Source: Jaltomata sinuosa (taxonomy: Eukaryota; Streptophyta; Magnoliopsida; Solanales; Solanaceae). From it: a stretch of DNA of 64,000 nucleotides. Position 1 is the stretch's first letter, and each line of letters starts with the position of its first letter. The position numbers and the translations under genes were made by a program. The stretch spans positions 620,001 through 684,000 of the forward strand of contig QJPP01000002.1 of the NCBI GenBank assembly GCA_003996215.1, in the 5' to 3' direction. Shown one piece after another: positions 1 through 11,710 of this stretch. Under the pieces are notes generated by a model that saw only the letters and a list, made by a program, of their open reading frames with translations, made no database searches and had not been told where the DNA came from.

Positions 1-111
1 CTTACAGTGGGAGGGAGTGTTATAGGGTTAAACGTGAGGGAAGGCCTTTGAAATTATCTCTAAATTATTTATACATATTAACTGGATTTTTAACACAAAT
101 ATAGGGTCTTA

Positions 112-272
112 AGGGCGGAGCTGGTGTTTCGGTTACAAGATCGGCAGAATTGATCAATAGCTCTAGTTGAAACCCTGATTTGAGGTAAAAGATACACTGA
201 ATATGTACACTTTAATAAAAAGACTAGAATTTTGAGCCTATAAACTTCAAATTCTGGTTCCGCCTCTATAGA
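112..272. repeat. Short element with GGCGGAG / CTCCGCC ends
   Basis: The stretch opens with GGGCGGAGCTGG and closes with TTCTGGTTCCGCCTCT, which is roughly its inverted complement. Sequence of this kind, with a description like 'gcggagcc...', is abundant in Solanaceae non-coding DNA. Related pieces seem to lie near 3455, 9010-9140, 29690 and 56830. No coding content is seen. Flanking duplications were not resolved. Confidence 0.4.
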
Positions 273-438
273 GCTAGTTTGGGTCAAAGTATTGGATTTT
301 ATAAAATTCATAAGAATTATAGCTCCGTCCCTAACGTAAGGTTTAAAAGAGGAGAATCACTCTCTATCAGAAGTATTTTAACTCTCCGACTTCGAATCTA
401 AGCCGTCTGATTAAAGGTAAACGAAGATGTGAAAGAGA

Positions 439-745
439 AAATGATCAACTATATATATATAGAGCTTTTCAATTATTTTTCCAGATTATGAAACAAATAG
501 TGTTAAATAGTGAAATGATCAACTATATATAGAGCTTTTCAATTGCCTTTTTAGATTGTGAAACAAATAGTGTTAAATAGTGAAATGATCAACTATATAT
601 AGAGCTTTTCAATTGCTTAAATAGTGAAATGATCAACTATATATAGAGCTTTTCAATTGCTTAAATAGTGAAATGATCAACTATATATAGAGCTTTTCAA
701 TTGCTTCTTTTAGATTATGAAACAAAATAGTGTTAAATAGTGAAA
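439..745. repeat. Tandem repeat with two unit lengths (about 72 and 44 bp)
   Basis: The phrase ATGATCAACTATATATAGAG recurs at 441, 515, 585, 629 and 673. Spacings are 74, 70, 44 and 44 bases. The long unit contains an extra AGATTATGAAACAAATAG piece that is absent from the two short units, so the array grew by duplication of a deleted variant. It is AT-rich and non-coding. Confidence 0.85.
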
Positions 746-943
746 ATCACATAAAGATGTTCAAGGTAGTTTAAGATCCTATTGGCTAAATGGTTGTGCT
801 AGTAGAGATCTGTATCTTTGAGACATGATGGTTTCTTAAATCTTCATTATATTTATATTTATAAGTCAATATATAGGGCTATTAAATTGACTTATCCTTA
901 TTGCCTTTTTTTCTACGTTCTAAACTTTAATAATAGATCTCGT

Positions 944-1070
944 TTGGTTCGAGCCTGGGTACGTATTGAGAAAATCTTGTTGGGAGCGTCACTCCAGAAT
1001 GAGTCCTGCAGTGCATAATTCAGATTAGTTGAGACTCCAAAGCGGGCCTCGGACAGCGAATGGAAAACCA
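944..1070 (+). repeat. SINE-like fragment with box-B-like motif
   Basis: TGGTTCGAGCCTGGG near 949 looks like a tRNA-type box B. It is followed by a body ending in a degraded 'GGGCCTC...GCGAATGGAAAACC' segment, similar to the copies near 10556, 36030 (reverse), 37800 and 52185. Either the head is missing or box A is interrupted. Confidence 0.4.
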
Positions 1071-2200
1071 AAAAAATAATAAATGTCGTTTCCGTATTGG
1101 TTGTTATTTCGACTACAACTTGGAAGTTTTTCTTGACACAAAAAATTAGTTAAATAGTTAGTGATTCCTGGAAAATTTATCTGTTATTTTGCAATGAATC
1201 TTTAGTCATCAAATGATTTATATCTAAATTAGAATAAAATACTTGAAAAGATTTTTAAAAAAAATTGTATGTATGTGATGATGATGTGGAGAATTCTTCA
1301 CATATTATTCAGACATGTCCAAAGTCTACATAAATATGGAACAAATTAATTTCATCAAATAAGTTTAATATTATAAATGTTTAGTTAATATGAAATTTGA
1401 ATGACTTGATGATACATAAATAGTGTTTAATTGGTAATCCTCAGAATATAAGGTTACACTTATGTTTTAAATTATGTGGATATATGGAAATGCGAAATAG
1501 AAATTTGATTAGAAAAAATATCTATCCCACAAAATTTATATGCTAACAATTACAGATTATGCTAGGAAAAATGTTGATGTATTTCCTAGTCAAACTCCCA
1601 TAGTCCCAAAGAAGCCAAAAAAGAAGAAGATTGTAATTACTTTGTATTTAGCCTTTTGGGATAGAAATATAGCAATCTGTAAAAATAAATATATAATAGT
1701 AATAATAATTAACGTCAATTTATTTTAAAAAATTGAATATGAAACTTGAAAATGGAAAGCTGCATACATTATGAATTAAATTTTCGATCATCATGATTAG
1801 ATATTAAAAGTATTTATAGTAATAAAATCATGACCAAATCATAGACGTTAGCGCTTAGAATGTCAAATTTAGGCAATTGCCTATTTTTGCATCTCTAACA
1901 ACTTAACCAAAAAGGAGATGATAATTAGGGCCAAAACATTTTGTAATCGTCTTTGGTGTATATTCAGTATATAATCAATAAATAACATATACACAATAAT
2001 TATACACAGATTATAATTATAAATTATACACAGCATTGACTAAAACATGTAAAACAAATAACTAAAGAGAAGGGGTTTTCTTTTGTGGACTTTATTGAGC
2101 TGTTGTGTTGCATAAAAATTTCTTTTTTTTTCCAGGTAAAATATCACAACAATAAGTTAGCTTCCGGGGTTTAATATGCTGTGAATCCTTTTAAAAGAAA

Positions 2201-2345
2201 GGATGCCTTCTGGAATGCGGACACATGTGATGCATGGTTGTCCTTAGCTTATGTCGTGAGATGTTGAGTTAAATAATCTTGCAACGGACGTAACTCTCGT
2301 GTTTAGTTGTCATAGTTGAGTTTGAAATTCTTAACAATCTATCTG
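2201..2345 (+). pseudogene. Decayed plastid 16S rRNA fragment (nuclear plastid DNA)
   Basis: The segment follows the 3' part of bacterial/plastid 16S rRNA in order: GATGCCTTCTGGAATGCGGA, then GATGCATGGTTGTC, then AGATGTTGAGTTAAAT, then GCAACGGACGTAACTCTCGT and GTTTAGTTGTCAT. Relative to the plastid consensus I remember, most differences are C to T or G to A. That is the pattern expected from deamination of methylated cytosine after transfer to the nucleus. It covers only about 145 bases and is not a functional rRNA gene. Confidence 0.85.
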
Positions 2346-2604
2346 TATTGAACTGTGATCTGTGTATTTTAACGTGTTACAACATAGTATTATTTACTTT
2401 ACTTTTTAGGTTTGTAAATTGGATTTTTAAAATAATAGCACGACAAATACATAAACTCTAACACATGAGGAATCTTATTAGTCTTGTAATTGATTGATTA
2501 TTTGAACTTTGATTTTGTTAATAAGTATTCGATTTCTCACCTTATAATCTCCTTTCCCCTTTCCCTGTGTATACGAAAAAAAATTAAAAATCCTAATAGA
2601 TTAA

Positions 2605-2821
2605 GGGCTTATTTGGTTGGAAAACAAATTATCCCGTAATTAGTTATCCCAGGATTGTTCTCTCATTCTCAATGTGAGATAAAAAATAACATTACAATCC
2701 CGGGATAACTAATTCCGAAATAAGTTATCCCGCGATTTTATCCCAACCAAACATGTGATAAGTTCATCCTAATATTAATCCCAAAATTAATTATCCATTA
2801 TCCATCATACCAAACGAGGCC
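2605..2821. mobile_element. Tourist-like MITE, TAA target duplication
   Basis: The ends are GGGCTTATTTGGTTGG and, inverted, GGCCTCGTTTGGTAT. TAA flanks both sides (2602-2604 and 2822-2824). The interior is made of 'TTATCCC' palindromic pieces and has no ORF. A three-base TAA/TTA target site is typical of PIF/Harbinger-derived Tourist elements. A relative lies at about 53040. Confidence 0.75.
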
Positions 2822-3543
2822 TAAAGCATGGGTACTGTTCATAATATATTTTTATATTTAAATATAATTATCTTTTCTCTGTTGGATCTATTTCAACATG
2901 TTATGATCTATGGGAGAAGAAAAGGGAACAGGAAAATGTTGTGTAACCGACAATGTCCAAAGTACCCACAGTCTACAAGCATGACTTCATATCAATTTGT
3001 CTCCAATTTCTCTGTATATATATAGTGAACAATCTTAATTACCATGCACCTCTTTTCTTTTTCCTATTATTGGAGTCTTTTCTTTAATTTGATTTTCAAT
3101 CCATCATCTCACGTATTCGATTTGAAATTCGATTAATTTGAATTTGAGTCAAAGAGTTTTACTTTAGGAATTATGTATCAAAGGCGGCTACATTTTCAAG
3201 ACACAAAGTCGAGACATCTAGTTAAGAATGTCAAGGTTTTTGAAGGTGTGAATAAAAAGTGAGAAAAGACACCTTTTGAATTGAACCAAAAATAATTTTT
3301 TCATTATATCTTGGGAGGAACTAATTTAAATACCTTGGCAACAATTTGAAAGCTTAATTCCTTAAGGACACTAAAAGAATTGTCAACTCGACGTATTTTT
3401 CTAGTTTTTCTGCTTTTCTAATTTACTGCTTTGAACACATAAAATAAAGGAGTACTCAGGGGAGGAGCTATTATTCTGCTTATGGATTCGATAGATTCAA
3501 TAGCTTTGGTCATACCTTGTATTGATATTATTAAATCCACTTA

Positions 3544-3735
3544 GAGCGTGTTTGGATAAGCTTACTTTAAGCTGCTTTTCTTAAGTTGGAAATTTCAGCT
3601 TTTAGTTTTTTTTTGCTATTTTGGCTTAAAATTAAGTGTCCATAAGCACTTTTTTGCCTTACTCAAACACTACAAACAACTTAAAAACTGTTTTAACTTA
3701 AAAAGCACTTAAAATAAATCGATCCAAACGGGCTC
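3544..3735. mobile_element. Tourist-like MITE, TTA target duplication
   Basis: The terminal inverted repeats are GAGCGTGTTTGGAT and, inverted, GAGCCCGTTTGGAT, with TTA on both sides (3541-3543, 3736-3738). At 192 bp it is non-coding. The sequence on both sides (about 3455-3540 and 3739-3800) reads like one older repeat of the GGCGGAG type, so this MITE appears to have landed inside another repeat. Confidence 0.75.
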
Positions 3736-3913
3736 TTAATATGTTTGTCGAGAACCCAAAATTTTATATTTTATAAAATTTAGAATCAACAAATTCAAAA
3801 TTTATCTAAAAAAAATACTTATTACTCTACTACAATTATTCGTGATCTTATTATTGGAGGGGTAATCCAATATTATTATGATCCTAAAAAAGCAACCTAC
3901 CCTAGTAATCTAA

Positions 3914-4249
3914 CGGGTCGTTTGGTAGCTGGGTAAAGTTATGCAGGTATTAGTAATGTAAGAATTAGTTATGAGTGAATTTATGTATTATTTATGTAGG
4001 TATTAGTTATGTAGGGATTAGTTATACATGTATTACTTATTCCACCTTCTCGCCTGCATAAGATAATACATAGATTCCCTCATAATTTATACATGTATTA
4101 GCTATGCGGATTTTAAAATTGCAAACCAAATACTGTATTAATTTTATATATGAATAATTTACCTCCTAACTAGCTACCAAACATGGTATTACTTATGCAT
4201 GATTTAATACTTGCATAACTCAACTCTAAACCAGCTACCAAACGACCCC
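3914..4249. mobile_element. Tourist-like MITE, 336 bp (family A)
   Basis: The ends are GGGTCGTTTGGTAGCTGG and the near-perfect inverse CCAGCTACCAAACGACCC, flanked by TAA (3911-3913, 4250-4252). The interior repeats 'TTATGTAGGTATTAGTTATG'-like phrases. The same family occurs at 13572-13906 and, interrupted, at about 26338-26876. It is non-coding. Confidence 0.85.
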
Positions 4250-4374
4250 TAATATCTTATTTTTACCCTTACAATTTTTCATTTTCAAAAGAATAATTAA
4301 AAGCTTAGCCATTTCTCTAGTGATCACAGTGACATACGTACGATATATAATTTTTAAAAATTTGCTGTTTCAAA

Positions 4375-5290
4375 CTTCACATTTTAAAACATGATGTTAC
4401 TGTGAAGTGATGTACTAGAAATAATTTTTTTGAACAATATTCAATTATTCTTGCACAGGTGATATTAACGTTGCATCTCCTGGGAATAAGTTAAGGCGTA
4501 ACAGTTGACTAGACATCTAGAGATAACGTATACTGTTAAACTTATCTCTTCCAATACTTGTAACAATATAAATGCTATGAAACTTAAGTTACAACCACTT
4601 GGGACAATATTCAATTATTGTTGCATATACGATGTCACGATGTGTCTCCGAGAAATAAGTTAAGGTGACATCTAGAGATAACACATACTGTTAAACTTAT
4701 CTCTCTGGTACGGGCAACAATCGATAAATGCTATGAAACTTAAGTTACAACCACCTAATTAGAACAATATTCAATTATTCTTGCATAGACGATGTTAAAA
4801 TTGCATCATCGGGGATTAAGTTAAGGCGCAACAGTTGATTAGACATCTAGAGATAACGTATAGTTAAACTTATCTCTCCAGACACTTATAACAACTGATA
4901 AATGCTATGAAACTTAAGTTACAACCACTTAGGCCCAATTAGTTCGATTACGTGTCGGAATATCCTACTTTAGGAGTAGGTTGTTCCCTAACTATATTCC
5001 AAGGACTTGAACCTGAAATATAAATGATTTTATTATTGGAGTCATATATATAACTTCAAAGAAAATTCTATTTTCAAATTTTGAAACATGATGTTACTGT
5101 AAAGTATTGTACTAGAAATAAGTTTTTTTTGAACAATATTCAATTAATATTTGCTCAGACGATGTTAAACATTTATGTCTCCTAGGAATACGATAAGACG
5201 CAAACAGTTGACTGGACATCTAAAAATAACCTACTGTTGAACTTATTGATAAATGTTTATGAAACTTAAGTTACAACTACTTAGGCCTAA
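4375..5290. repeat. Four copies of a roughly 160-170 bp repeat
   Basis: Copies begin with ACAATATTCAATTATT-like sequence at about 4432, 4603, 4762 and 5131, and end with ATGAAACTTAAGTTACAACC. Each contains GACATCTAGAGATAAC-like and 'GTTAAACTTAT' phrases. The first three are adjacent; the fourth lies beyond a unique spacer and carries its own copy of the sequence that precedes copy 1 (ATGATGTTACTG). This suggests duplication of a larger block. It is non-coding. Confidence 0.8.
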
Positions 5291-6009
5291 ACAATTCAAA
5301 AAAGTCTTATTCAATTATCCCTTTTTCATATGGTGACATTTTTGGTGTTATTCATATTTATCTCAAGGTGAAAAATAGTACCCCTAATTGATCAGTCATG
5401 TCGGCTTAAAGATTCTTTTTTCTTTTGTTCCGTACTAATTTATGCGACACAGTTTAGATTTTGGGAGTCAAGCAATTTAAGTTTGATCATAAATTTGGTC
5501 ATGAAATTTTTAAATTTATATATTTAGAAACTACGTAAAAAGTATTAGAAGTCACAATAATTGACAATTCAAAAGATTTAAAACATATATAAAAAAAATT
5601 ATGATCAAAGATAAATTTGTTTGAACGGGTCATATAAATTAGAAAGAATATTTGTGGAATAATTTGAATTTTTTTTCCCACTGAAATCTCACATCTTTTT
5701 TGAAGAATCTTGTCATGTTGCTTTCAAAATTCTTGAGTGGATGAAGCAGATAGTCTTCACTGAATGAAAGAGACTTAATTCCAACTATTTTTAGTTTTTA
5801 CTACTAAATAAAACAACTGTATATTAGATTGTATGTCATTTTCCTACAGTTTTAGCACTAATTCAAGATTTTAATTTGTACTATACGACTAGCTTCCTCA
5901 TTCAATGGATTTTAAAAACTATTTGTCGTCAAGTAGGAAAAGAATTTTTTATTAATTAGTAATTAAGTTATATATGTAGTGGTTTGGGTATGTGAAAAAA
6001 AGATGTTTA
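5291..6009. other. Intergenic, AT-rich, no gene seen
   Basis: No ORF with protein-like composition is present. About 5420-5660 has the look of a decayed Stowaway-like MITE (a TTTATGCGACACAGTTTAG-type start), but no clean terminal repeats were found. Confidence 0.5.
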
Positions 6010-6430
6010 GATCCTCCAGTAAAAAAGTGAGAGGTTGGCGGCTATGATAGGTCTGAGTAGAGGTAGAGGTAAATCGAAAAAATATTGAGAGGAGGCGACT
6101 AGATAGGACAAGACTCACCTGCAACTTACCGAGGACATGATCCTAGATATGAGGTTATGAAGGTCAACAATTAGAGTAGAAGGTTAGTAGGTAGTGAGGC
6201 GTCATCTAGTTTTCTTCTCTACATTATTATTATTATTATTTAGTAATTATTACGCTCTTATTTTCTTATACTTCCTTTTTATTATTGCGTGTTATTTTTT
6301 TTACTTCGTGTATCATATTATTCGTTATTGCTATTGTTCTTTCCTCTAATGTATTCCCTTTTCATAATTGTTGTTGCGTACACCAACTCTATATATCCGA
6401 ACCTTGTGAGATTACATTGAGTATGTTATT
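6010..6430 (+). mobile_element. RTE-type LINE 3' end remnant with SINE-like tail
   Basis: Around 6040-6190, translation with stops and frame breaks resembles the very C-terminal part of plant RTE/L1-type reverse transcriptases: a Gly-Arg-rich 'SRGRGKSKKY' piece, then 'HLQLTEDMILD'. It is followed by a 3' untranslated-like stretch. It ends in 'GTGAGATTACATTGAGTATG' and AT-rich repeats, which is the same kind of tail as at 15440, 21830 and 25545. It is dead. Confidence 0.6.
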
Positions 6431-9371
6431 ATTTTTATTATAGTAATTAAGTTATATAAAAGTACTCCTAGTACTTAATTAGTACTAGTAAATTTTCTTG
6501 TTTCTAGTTTTAACCTTTTGTTAATTGTGGTAACTAATCACCATTGGAGAAAGTGCAAAACTTCCTTTAAAAGGGGGGGAATTTTCATAGAGTTTTTTTT
6601 TTTGGGTGTACATTCAAAGAGTTTATTAGTACAAGTTGTTGGCTCGAGAAGAAAAAGCATAGTATTTTGCAGTCTTGTTTAGTGGTCTAAATCACTCTTT
6701 AATTTCTGGTTTTAACATGTACTAATAATGTAAAAAGATTTTCAAAATATTTAGCATGTCCTTCATATAGTACCTGTTACAGAGGTAAAATGCAATTCAA
6801 CAAGGAAATGTTGATTTTTCACTAGTTTCAAGTGTTGTCTACACTTTATTTTAAGTCCAAGGTCTATCGAAAATATTCCTTTTACCCCTCAAAGATAAAC
6901 GTAACATTTTTGTATATTTTACACCCCCTATACTTGTAGAATTACACTAGGTATATTGTTACTATTGTTGTTATTTGGTTTAAAATCGAGATATCTCAAA
7001 ATTTTAATCTTGAGATTAAAATTGTGACTATAACTCAGATAACTTGTTCTATTTTATATATGAGATAAGCAATTCCAAGATTTTAGTATAAGAGCAATAA
7101 TAATTTTAGCTAATACTTTACATCAAATAATAATAATATATTCAATGTATTTCCACAAAGTAAGATCTAAGGAGGATAGAGCGTATGCAGTCCCTCGTCA
7201 CTACCTTAAAAGTGAGATAGAGAGATTATTTCCGGTGGACCTTAGACTCAACAAAAAAATAGTCTAGAACAGATGTAAATCAAAGCTTCACTCTGATTAT
7301 GTCGTGAGGTTCTTTTTAAATAGAAAAAAAAATCATTTCGAACATCGAGAAGAATCTTTTTGAAAGCTCACACCTTCCTAATTAAACAAGGTTATTTGAT
7401 AAGTAGCTTCCTCAAATTTTGGATGTCAAATGAATCTCTCCAATAATAACTTGTTAATATTTCTTAAATCATCCATTTATTTTTTTAATTTTTCACATTC
7501 TAAAAATAGAAAGGTATCATATATAGTAGCCACTATCTTAATAATCTATACATTCTAAAACAAGAGTGGAGTTGGGTATAAGTTAAGAGAATAATTTATA
7601 TATGTTACACCCCAAATCTAATTCTTAGATTGTTATACCCTTAATTATTTCTACTCGGAGCACTTTATCTTGTGTTTAGGTGCTCCATTGAAATATGTTA
7701 TAATTTAAATATTTAAATGAAAAATCTACAGATTAGCTTAAGGAGTTATCAGTGTATTTTGCTAAATTCTCTTTGTTCATTTTTATTTATCCGTGTTTGA
7801 TCACACCCCTTAAGAAGTTATTAATAAAAATGATAAATTTAGTATATCACTCTTTGAATATAATAAAATTTAATGCATTGAAAAATGAATATTACTTAAT
7901 AATAAAGATAAAAGCAGATATAAAATGAAGAATTATCTCTTAATTTTTTAAACTGAATAAGTAAAAATAAACATCTAGTTTTAATATGATAGACAAGTAA
8001 AAACGGACAAGTTGTCTCCTCCATGATGCTTTCCCAGTTGTGATGCAAAATAATTTGTTCCATAAAAAAAAAAGGTGCTCATAATTATATTCGATTATTA
8101 GCACAAACAAATCGAATAAAATTAACCAACTTTAAACGAATTGCTGACGAAGATTTAACTGTTAAATACCACATTAATATCCACCAAAGTAACATGTCTT
8201 ATCTTGTAATCAATTTAAAGAACACTATATATCCACAAGATTTGTTGGCACGTTGGGTAGCCAAAATCAATTTATTGAAAACATATTTGTCTCAAAGTAT
8301 AAAAGTTGTCGTCTCAACTAGTTTTGAGATAATGATAAAAACACATCGGAATTATCATTTTTTGCAAGTTTTATACCTTAATTATCGGTTGTTCATTTTT
8401 CCTGCCTGAACTATCACCATCTATGTATTGAAACACACCTAGTTGAGTAGATGATGATAGTTCAGGTAGGAAAAGGGAACAGTTGATAGTTAGTCTAGTC
8501 AGCTTTGAAATGCATTTTAATACATAAATAGTGATAGTTCAGATAGAAAAAAGAATAAGCTAATAGTTAATATGTGAAACTCGTGAAAAAATAATAGTTC
8601 AAATGTATTCTTTACCATTAATTTATTTGTTTTCCCTTTTTCTTTTGGGGAAGTTAAAGGGTTCATATTTTTCCAGATAGTAAGGACTTTATTACTAAAC
8701 ATAGGATTTTATTACCAAACAATCATTCAAAAAGTTCATCATCATTCAATCCTCAAATTACCTTAATCAACTTCAACTCATAAAGGAAAATAATGGATTT
8801 CTTCAACAAAAAAAAACATCAACTAAAAAGAAAAAAGAACTTGCAAGAGAAGCATAATCCGTAGAAATTGCAAATTTTAGGGAATAACAAGTGCTTTTTT
8901 TTATATGGGATTTTGAGGATGCGTGAATATAAAGTTGATTTAGAATAAACGCGGGCTCTAAAGGATCTTTTCTATGATAAACATTTTGAAAAAGATACTA
9001 ATCAGCCGAATCTGACAGGTTTGATTCAGACTTCATATATGTATTATGAGGTCTACGACATATTTATAAGAAATACTAAATTTTGATGTAATAACCCAAA
9101 TAGTATGTAACTCAATAGAATTTAAATTCTGAATTCGCCTCTGCTAATAACGTAGAAATTTTTTCATTTTACGTAGGATTACTTAGAGCAGTACGTAGTA
9201 GAGATTGTCTGAAATAGAGGAAGTGTTCCTGGACCCAATGAAAAAGGCCCAAAACTATGATAGCCCACAATCTCACATTGCAAGTTCAACAAGCCCATTG
9301 AAAAGTAGAAACCTGCCTAGTGACCGATGAAATTCATGTATCTTCCTTAATACTCGAGACCCTCCTTGAGA
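6431..9371. other. Intergenic, no gene seen
   Basis: This is AT-rich DNA. About 6900-6960 has another SINE/RTE-like tail fragment (AATTACACTAGGTATATTG). About 8335-8580 contains inverted phrases around 'GAACTATCACCATC...GATGATAGTTC', suggesting a fold-back element. Short ORFs here have no recognisable protein character. Confidence 0.5.
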
Positions 9372-9495
9372 CAAGAGAGGGTTGCTCAAATGGTAAGCAT
9401 CCTCCACTTTCAATCCTGAGATTGTGAGTTCGAGTCACCAATGGAGCAAACGGTGGAAGCTCCTTGTGGGAGGGGTGAAAAATAAAAAACCCTCC
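9372..9495 (+). mobile_element. TS-type SINE, 5' tRNA-like head
   Basis: GGTTGCTCAAATGGTAAGCA supplies a box-A-like segment and GTGAGTTCGAGTCACC a box-B-like segment, in the order and spacing of a tRNA-derived pol III promoter. It continues with the body typical of the TS SINE of tobacco and relatives. The usual 3' tail is absent, so this is a 5' fragment. Confidence 0.7.
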
Positions 9496-10555
9496 TTGAT
9501 GACCGCTCTCATTTAAGAAATGGTAGGAGCCGCTTGAACATGCACCACTCTATAACAATTCATGACGTTATCTTGACCACGTTGTGGCGGTCTTAGACCA
9601 CCACACCTTGCGAGCTAGTGCAATGTACATCATCGACTTAAAACCATGAGCCATTCTGATACTTGAACACAACCACCTTTCTATAGCGAATTATGACAAT
9701 GGCTTTTGGTTAAATCACTTGCATCGATTTTATTCGGCCACCCTTTACAAATGCAGTGAACATCGTCAACTTAAGCCATGATCCTTTTTAAATGATAGGA
9801 ACCACTCGGACACAACACCATTTTATAAACAAATTATGACATCGGCTTGATCACTTGGACCAATCTTAGGAGTCCATCACATGCAAGTGCAGTAATGGGC
9901 CTTTGTCCATTGAACCCGTCCACGTAACTATTCGGGTTTGGCCCATAAGTTTTTGGATATTCAAATGGGCTCGTAAAAATCTTTTGTATTGGACTTTAGG
10001 ACTGGCCCAATATAGTAAATCCAGCCCAAAATAAGCCACCGACGAAATTGATCAGAAATTGACAGCTTTCGTTGATTTCCGCGTCATTTTCGAATCTAAT
10101 TCATGTAATTTTTTCAAGGCATCATGCAACTTGTAGTCCTTATTCCTTAACTATAGGAATACAAAATTTAAAATAATTATATATAGAGTTTACAATATAT
10201 ATCCTCAGCTTAAATAATTTTTACATCTTCACGTCCTCTTTACATGTTATAAAAGGTAGCATATCTTATTTTTAAAATTTCAAATCTGACATCTTAAAGA
10301 GAGTTATGTGTAAGTATCATTTGAATAACCTGATGGGGTTAAAAAAAGTTTACTTATATTAACGATGTATAAAACTTAAATTCTTCTGTTTATTTACCAA
10401 ACGATTGAAGAGTTGGTTTGATAAAAAAAATATCATATCAAAGTTTAAGTTTGTAGAAGTTTAAAGAGATGTATAAAAATGAAATGATTCAAAACATCAA
10501 TTTGCATGGTCACAAAATAGAAATATGTCATATTAAATATGCACTTCTTCATCTT
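9496..10555. other. Intergenic, no gene seen
   Basis: About 9500-9900 carries a loosely repeated pattern ('ACCACT...TATGACATCGGCTTGATCAC' at about 9560, 9690 and 9830), possibly an old three-copy duplication. No coding sequence is recognised. Confidence 0.4.
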
Positions 10556-10700
10556 TAACTATAGATATCAGGTTCGAGTTCCTCTGGGTGCGGAGTTCTT
10601 TTTATTAGAAAGTACTTTACTCTTAATGTGAGACTTTCCGGCGCGAATTCGGATTTAAATGAATTTTTATACGAATATCGGACACCGGGTAAGAAAGAAT
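10556..10700 (+). mobile_element. tRNA-headed SINE (GGCGCGAATTCGGATTT family)
   Basis: It carries a box-B-like AGGTTCGAGTTCCTCTGGG, then ACTTTACTCTTAATGTGAGA, then TTCCGGCGCGAATTCGGAT and an 'ATATCGGACACCGGGT' end. Relatives are near 944, 24785, 28000, 37800 and 52185 on this strand and near 36030 on the other. This is a common Solanaceae SINE type. Confidence 0.6.
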
Positions 10701-10879
10701 GAAAAAAAGAAATGAGGGAAGTCAAGTAGAAATGATTCATTTTTTATATAATACAAATTAAATATGTAAACGGATTAAGGGGTAAGAAAATATTTTTTAC
10801 GTCCTCTACAAGTTAACCAATTTCTGAAATTGTTTACTCATTTTTCTGGGTTATCAAACCGTGCTTTGTAGTTTGTACC

Positions 10880-11045
10880 ATGGACTTAGGTGGGATGATT
10901 GCGATTCGCCTAAACTAGAAGTTTCGATTTTGAGTCCCTGATAATAAAAAATATCTTGTTGAAAGTGTCATCTTCAAATATTAGTCATATAATGTGCGAA
11001 TTTAAATTTAACTAAGCATTAATACAAATATTGAATATCGAATGA
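10880..11045 (+). repeat. Possible degraded SINE of the same family
   Basis: A box-B-like phrase TTTCGATTTTGAGTCCCTG is followed by 'GTGCGAATTTAAATTTA' and 'ATATTGAATATCGAATG'. These echo the body and end of the copy at 10556. It is much diverged. Confidence 0.35.
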
Positions 11046-11154
11046 AATACAAAAAACAGCAGTATGTTTATTTTAGGGAATACTTAAAACCTTAATTAGC
11101 CAATATAGCATAAGTTTGTATTAATTACAAATTGTATCCATATAACAATACTTT

Positions 11155-11710
11155 GGAAAACCCTCTCCTCCCTCTCTCCTATTCTGCTCGCCTCTCTCCC
11201 TCTCTCTCGCTGCCTCTGCCTCCCTCCCTCTCTCTCTCTTTCTCTCTCTTTCGAGGAACAAAAGAAAAAGAAAAAAGGTTTGTGTTGTATTCGTAAATAT
11301 ATTTGTTGCTTTATGTATTTTTTATGCTTGTTTTTTGTATTCCTTAATCCAAATTGTATTTGGTGATACAACTTGCATCATTCAAATACAAAAGATACAT
11401 TTTGTATACAATTGTATTCGTTGATACACTTGTATTTGTTAATACGAATTATATTCGTTCATAGACTTGTATTTGTTGATATGAATTGTATTCGTTGATA
11501 CAACTTGAACAATCCAAATACAAATGATATAAACTATACATTTGTATTTGTATATGATAGATTAAAAAAATACAAACGATGCATATACATACAAATACAT
11601 CTGATAAATTTGATACATTTGAAGGAGAGATAGAGATGTGAAAATACAAAATACAAGAGGAATACAATCATTAATTAGCTATTGTATTTGTATTTTATAT
11701 CAAATACAGT
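11155..11710. repeat. CT-rich microsatellite and GTATTCGTTGATAC-type repeats
   Basis: Positions 11155-11255 are almost pure C and T (CTCTCC and CTCTCTTT runs). From about 11395 to 11520, variants of GTATTTGTTGATACAACTTG repeat several times. Long ORFs on the minus strand here arise only from this low-complexity sequence. The block is possibly the inside of an unidentified transposon. Confidence 0.6.

Noticed and set aside
439..745. CRISPR-like array
   Set aside because: The repeats have no unique spacers, AT-rich units vary in length, and the window is plant nuclear DNA.
11096..11371. 91-codon minus-strand ORF rich in Arg/Glu
   Set aside because: It is produced by the CT-rich microsatellite; no protein character otherwise.
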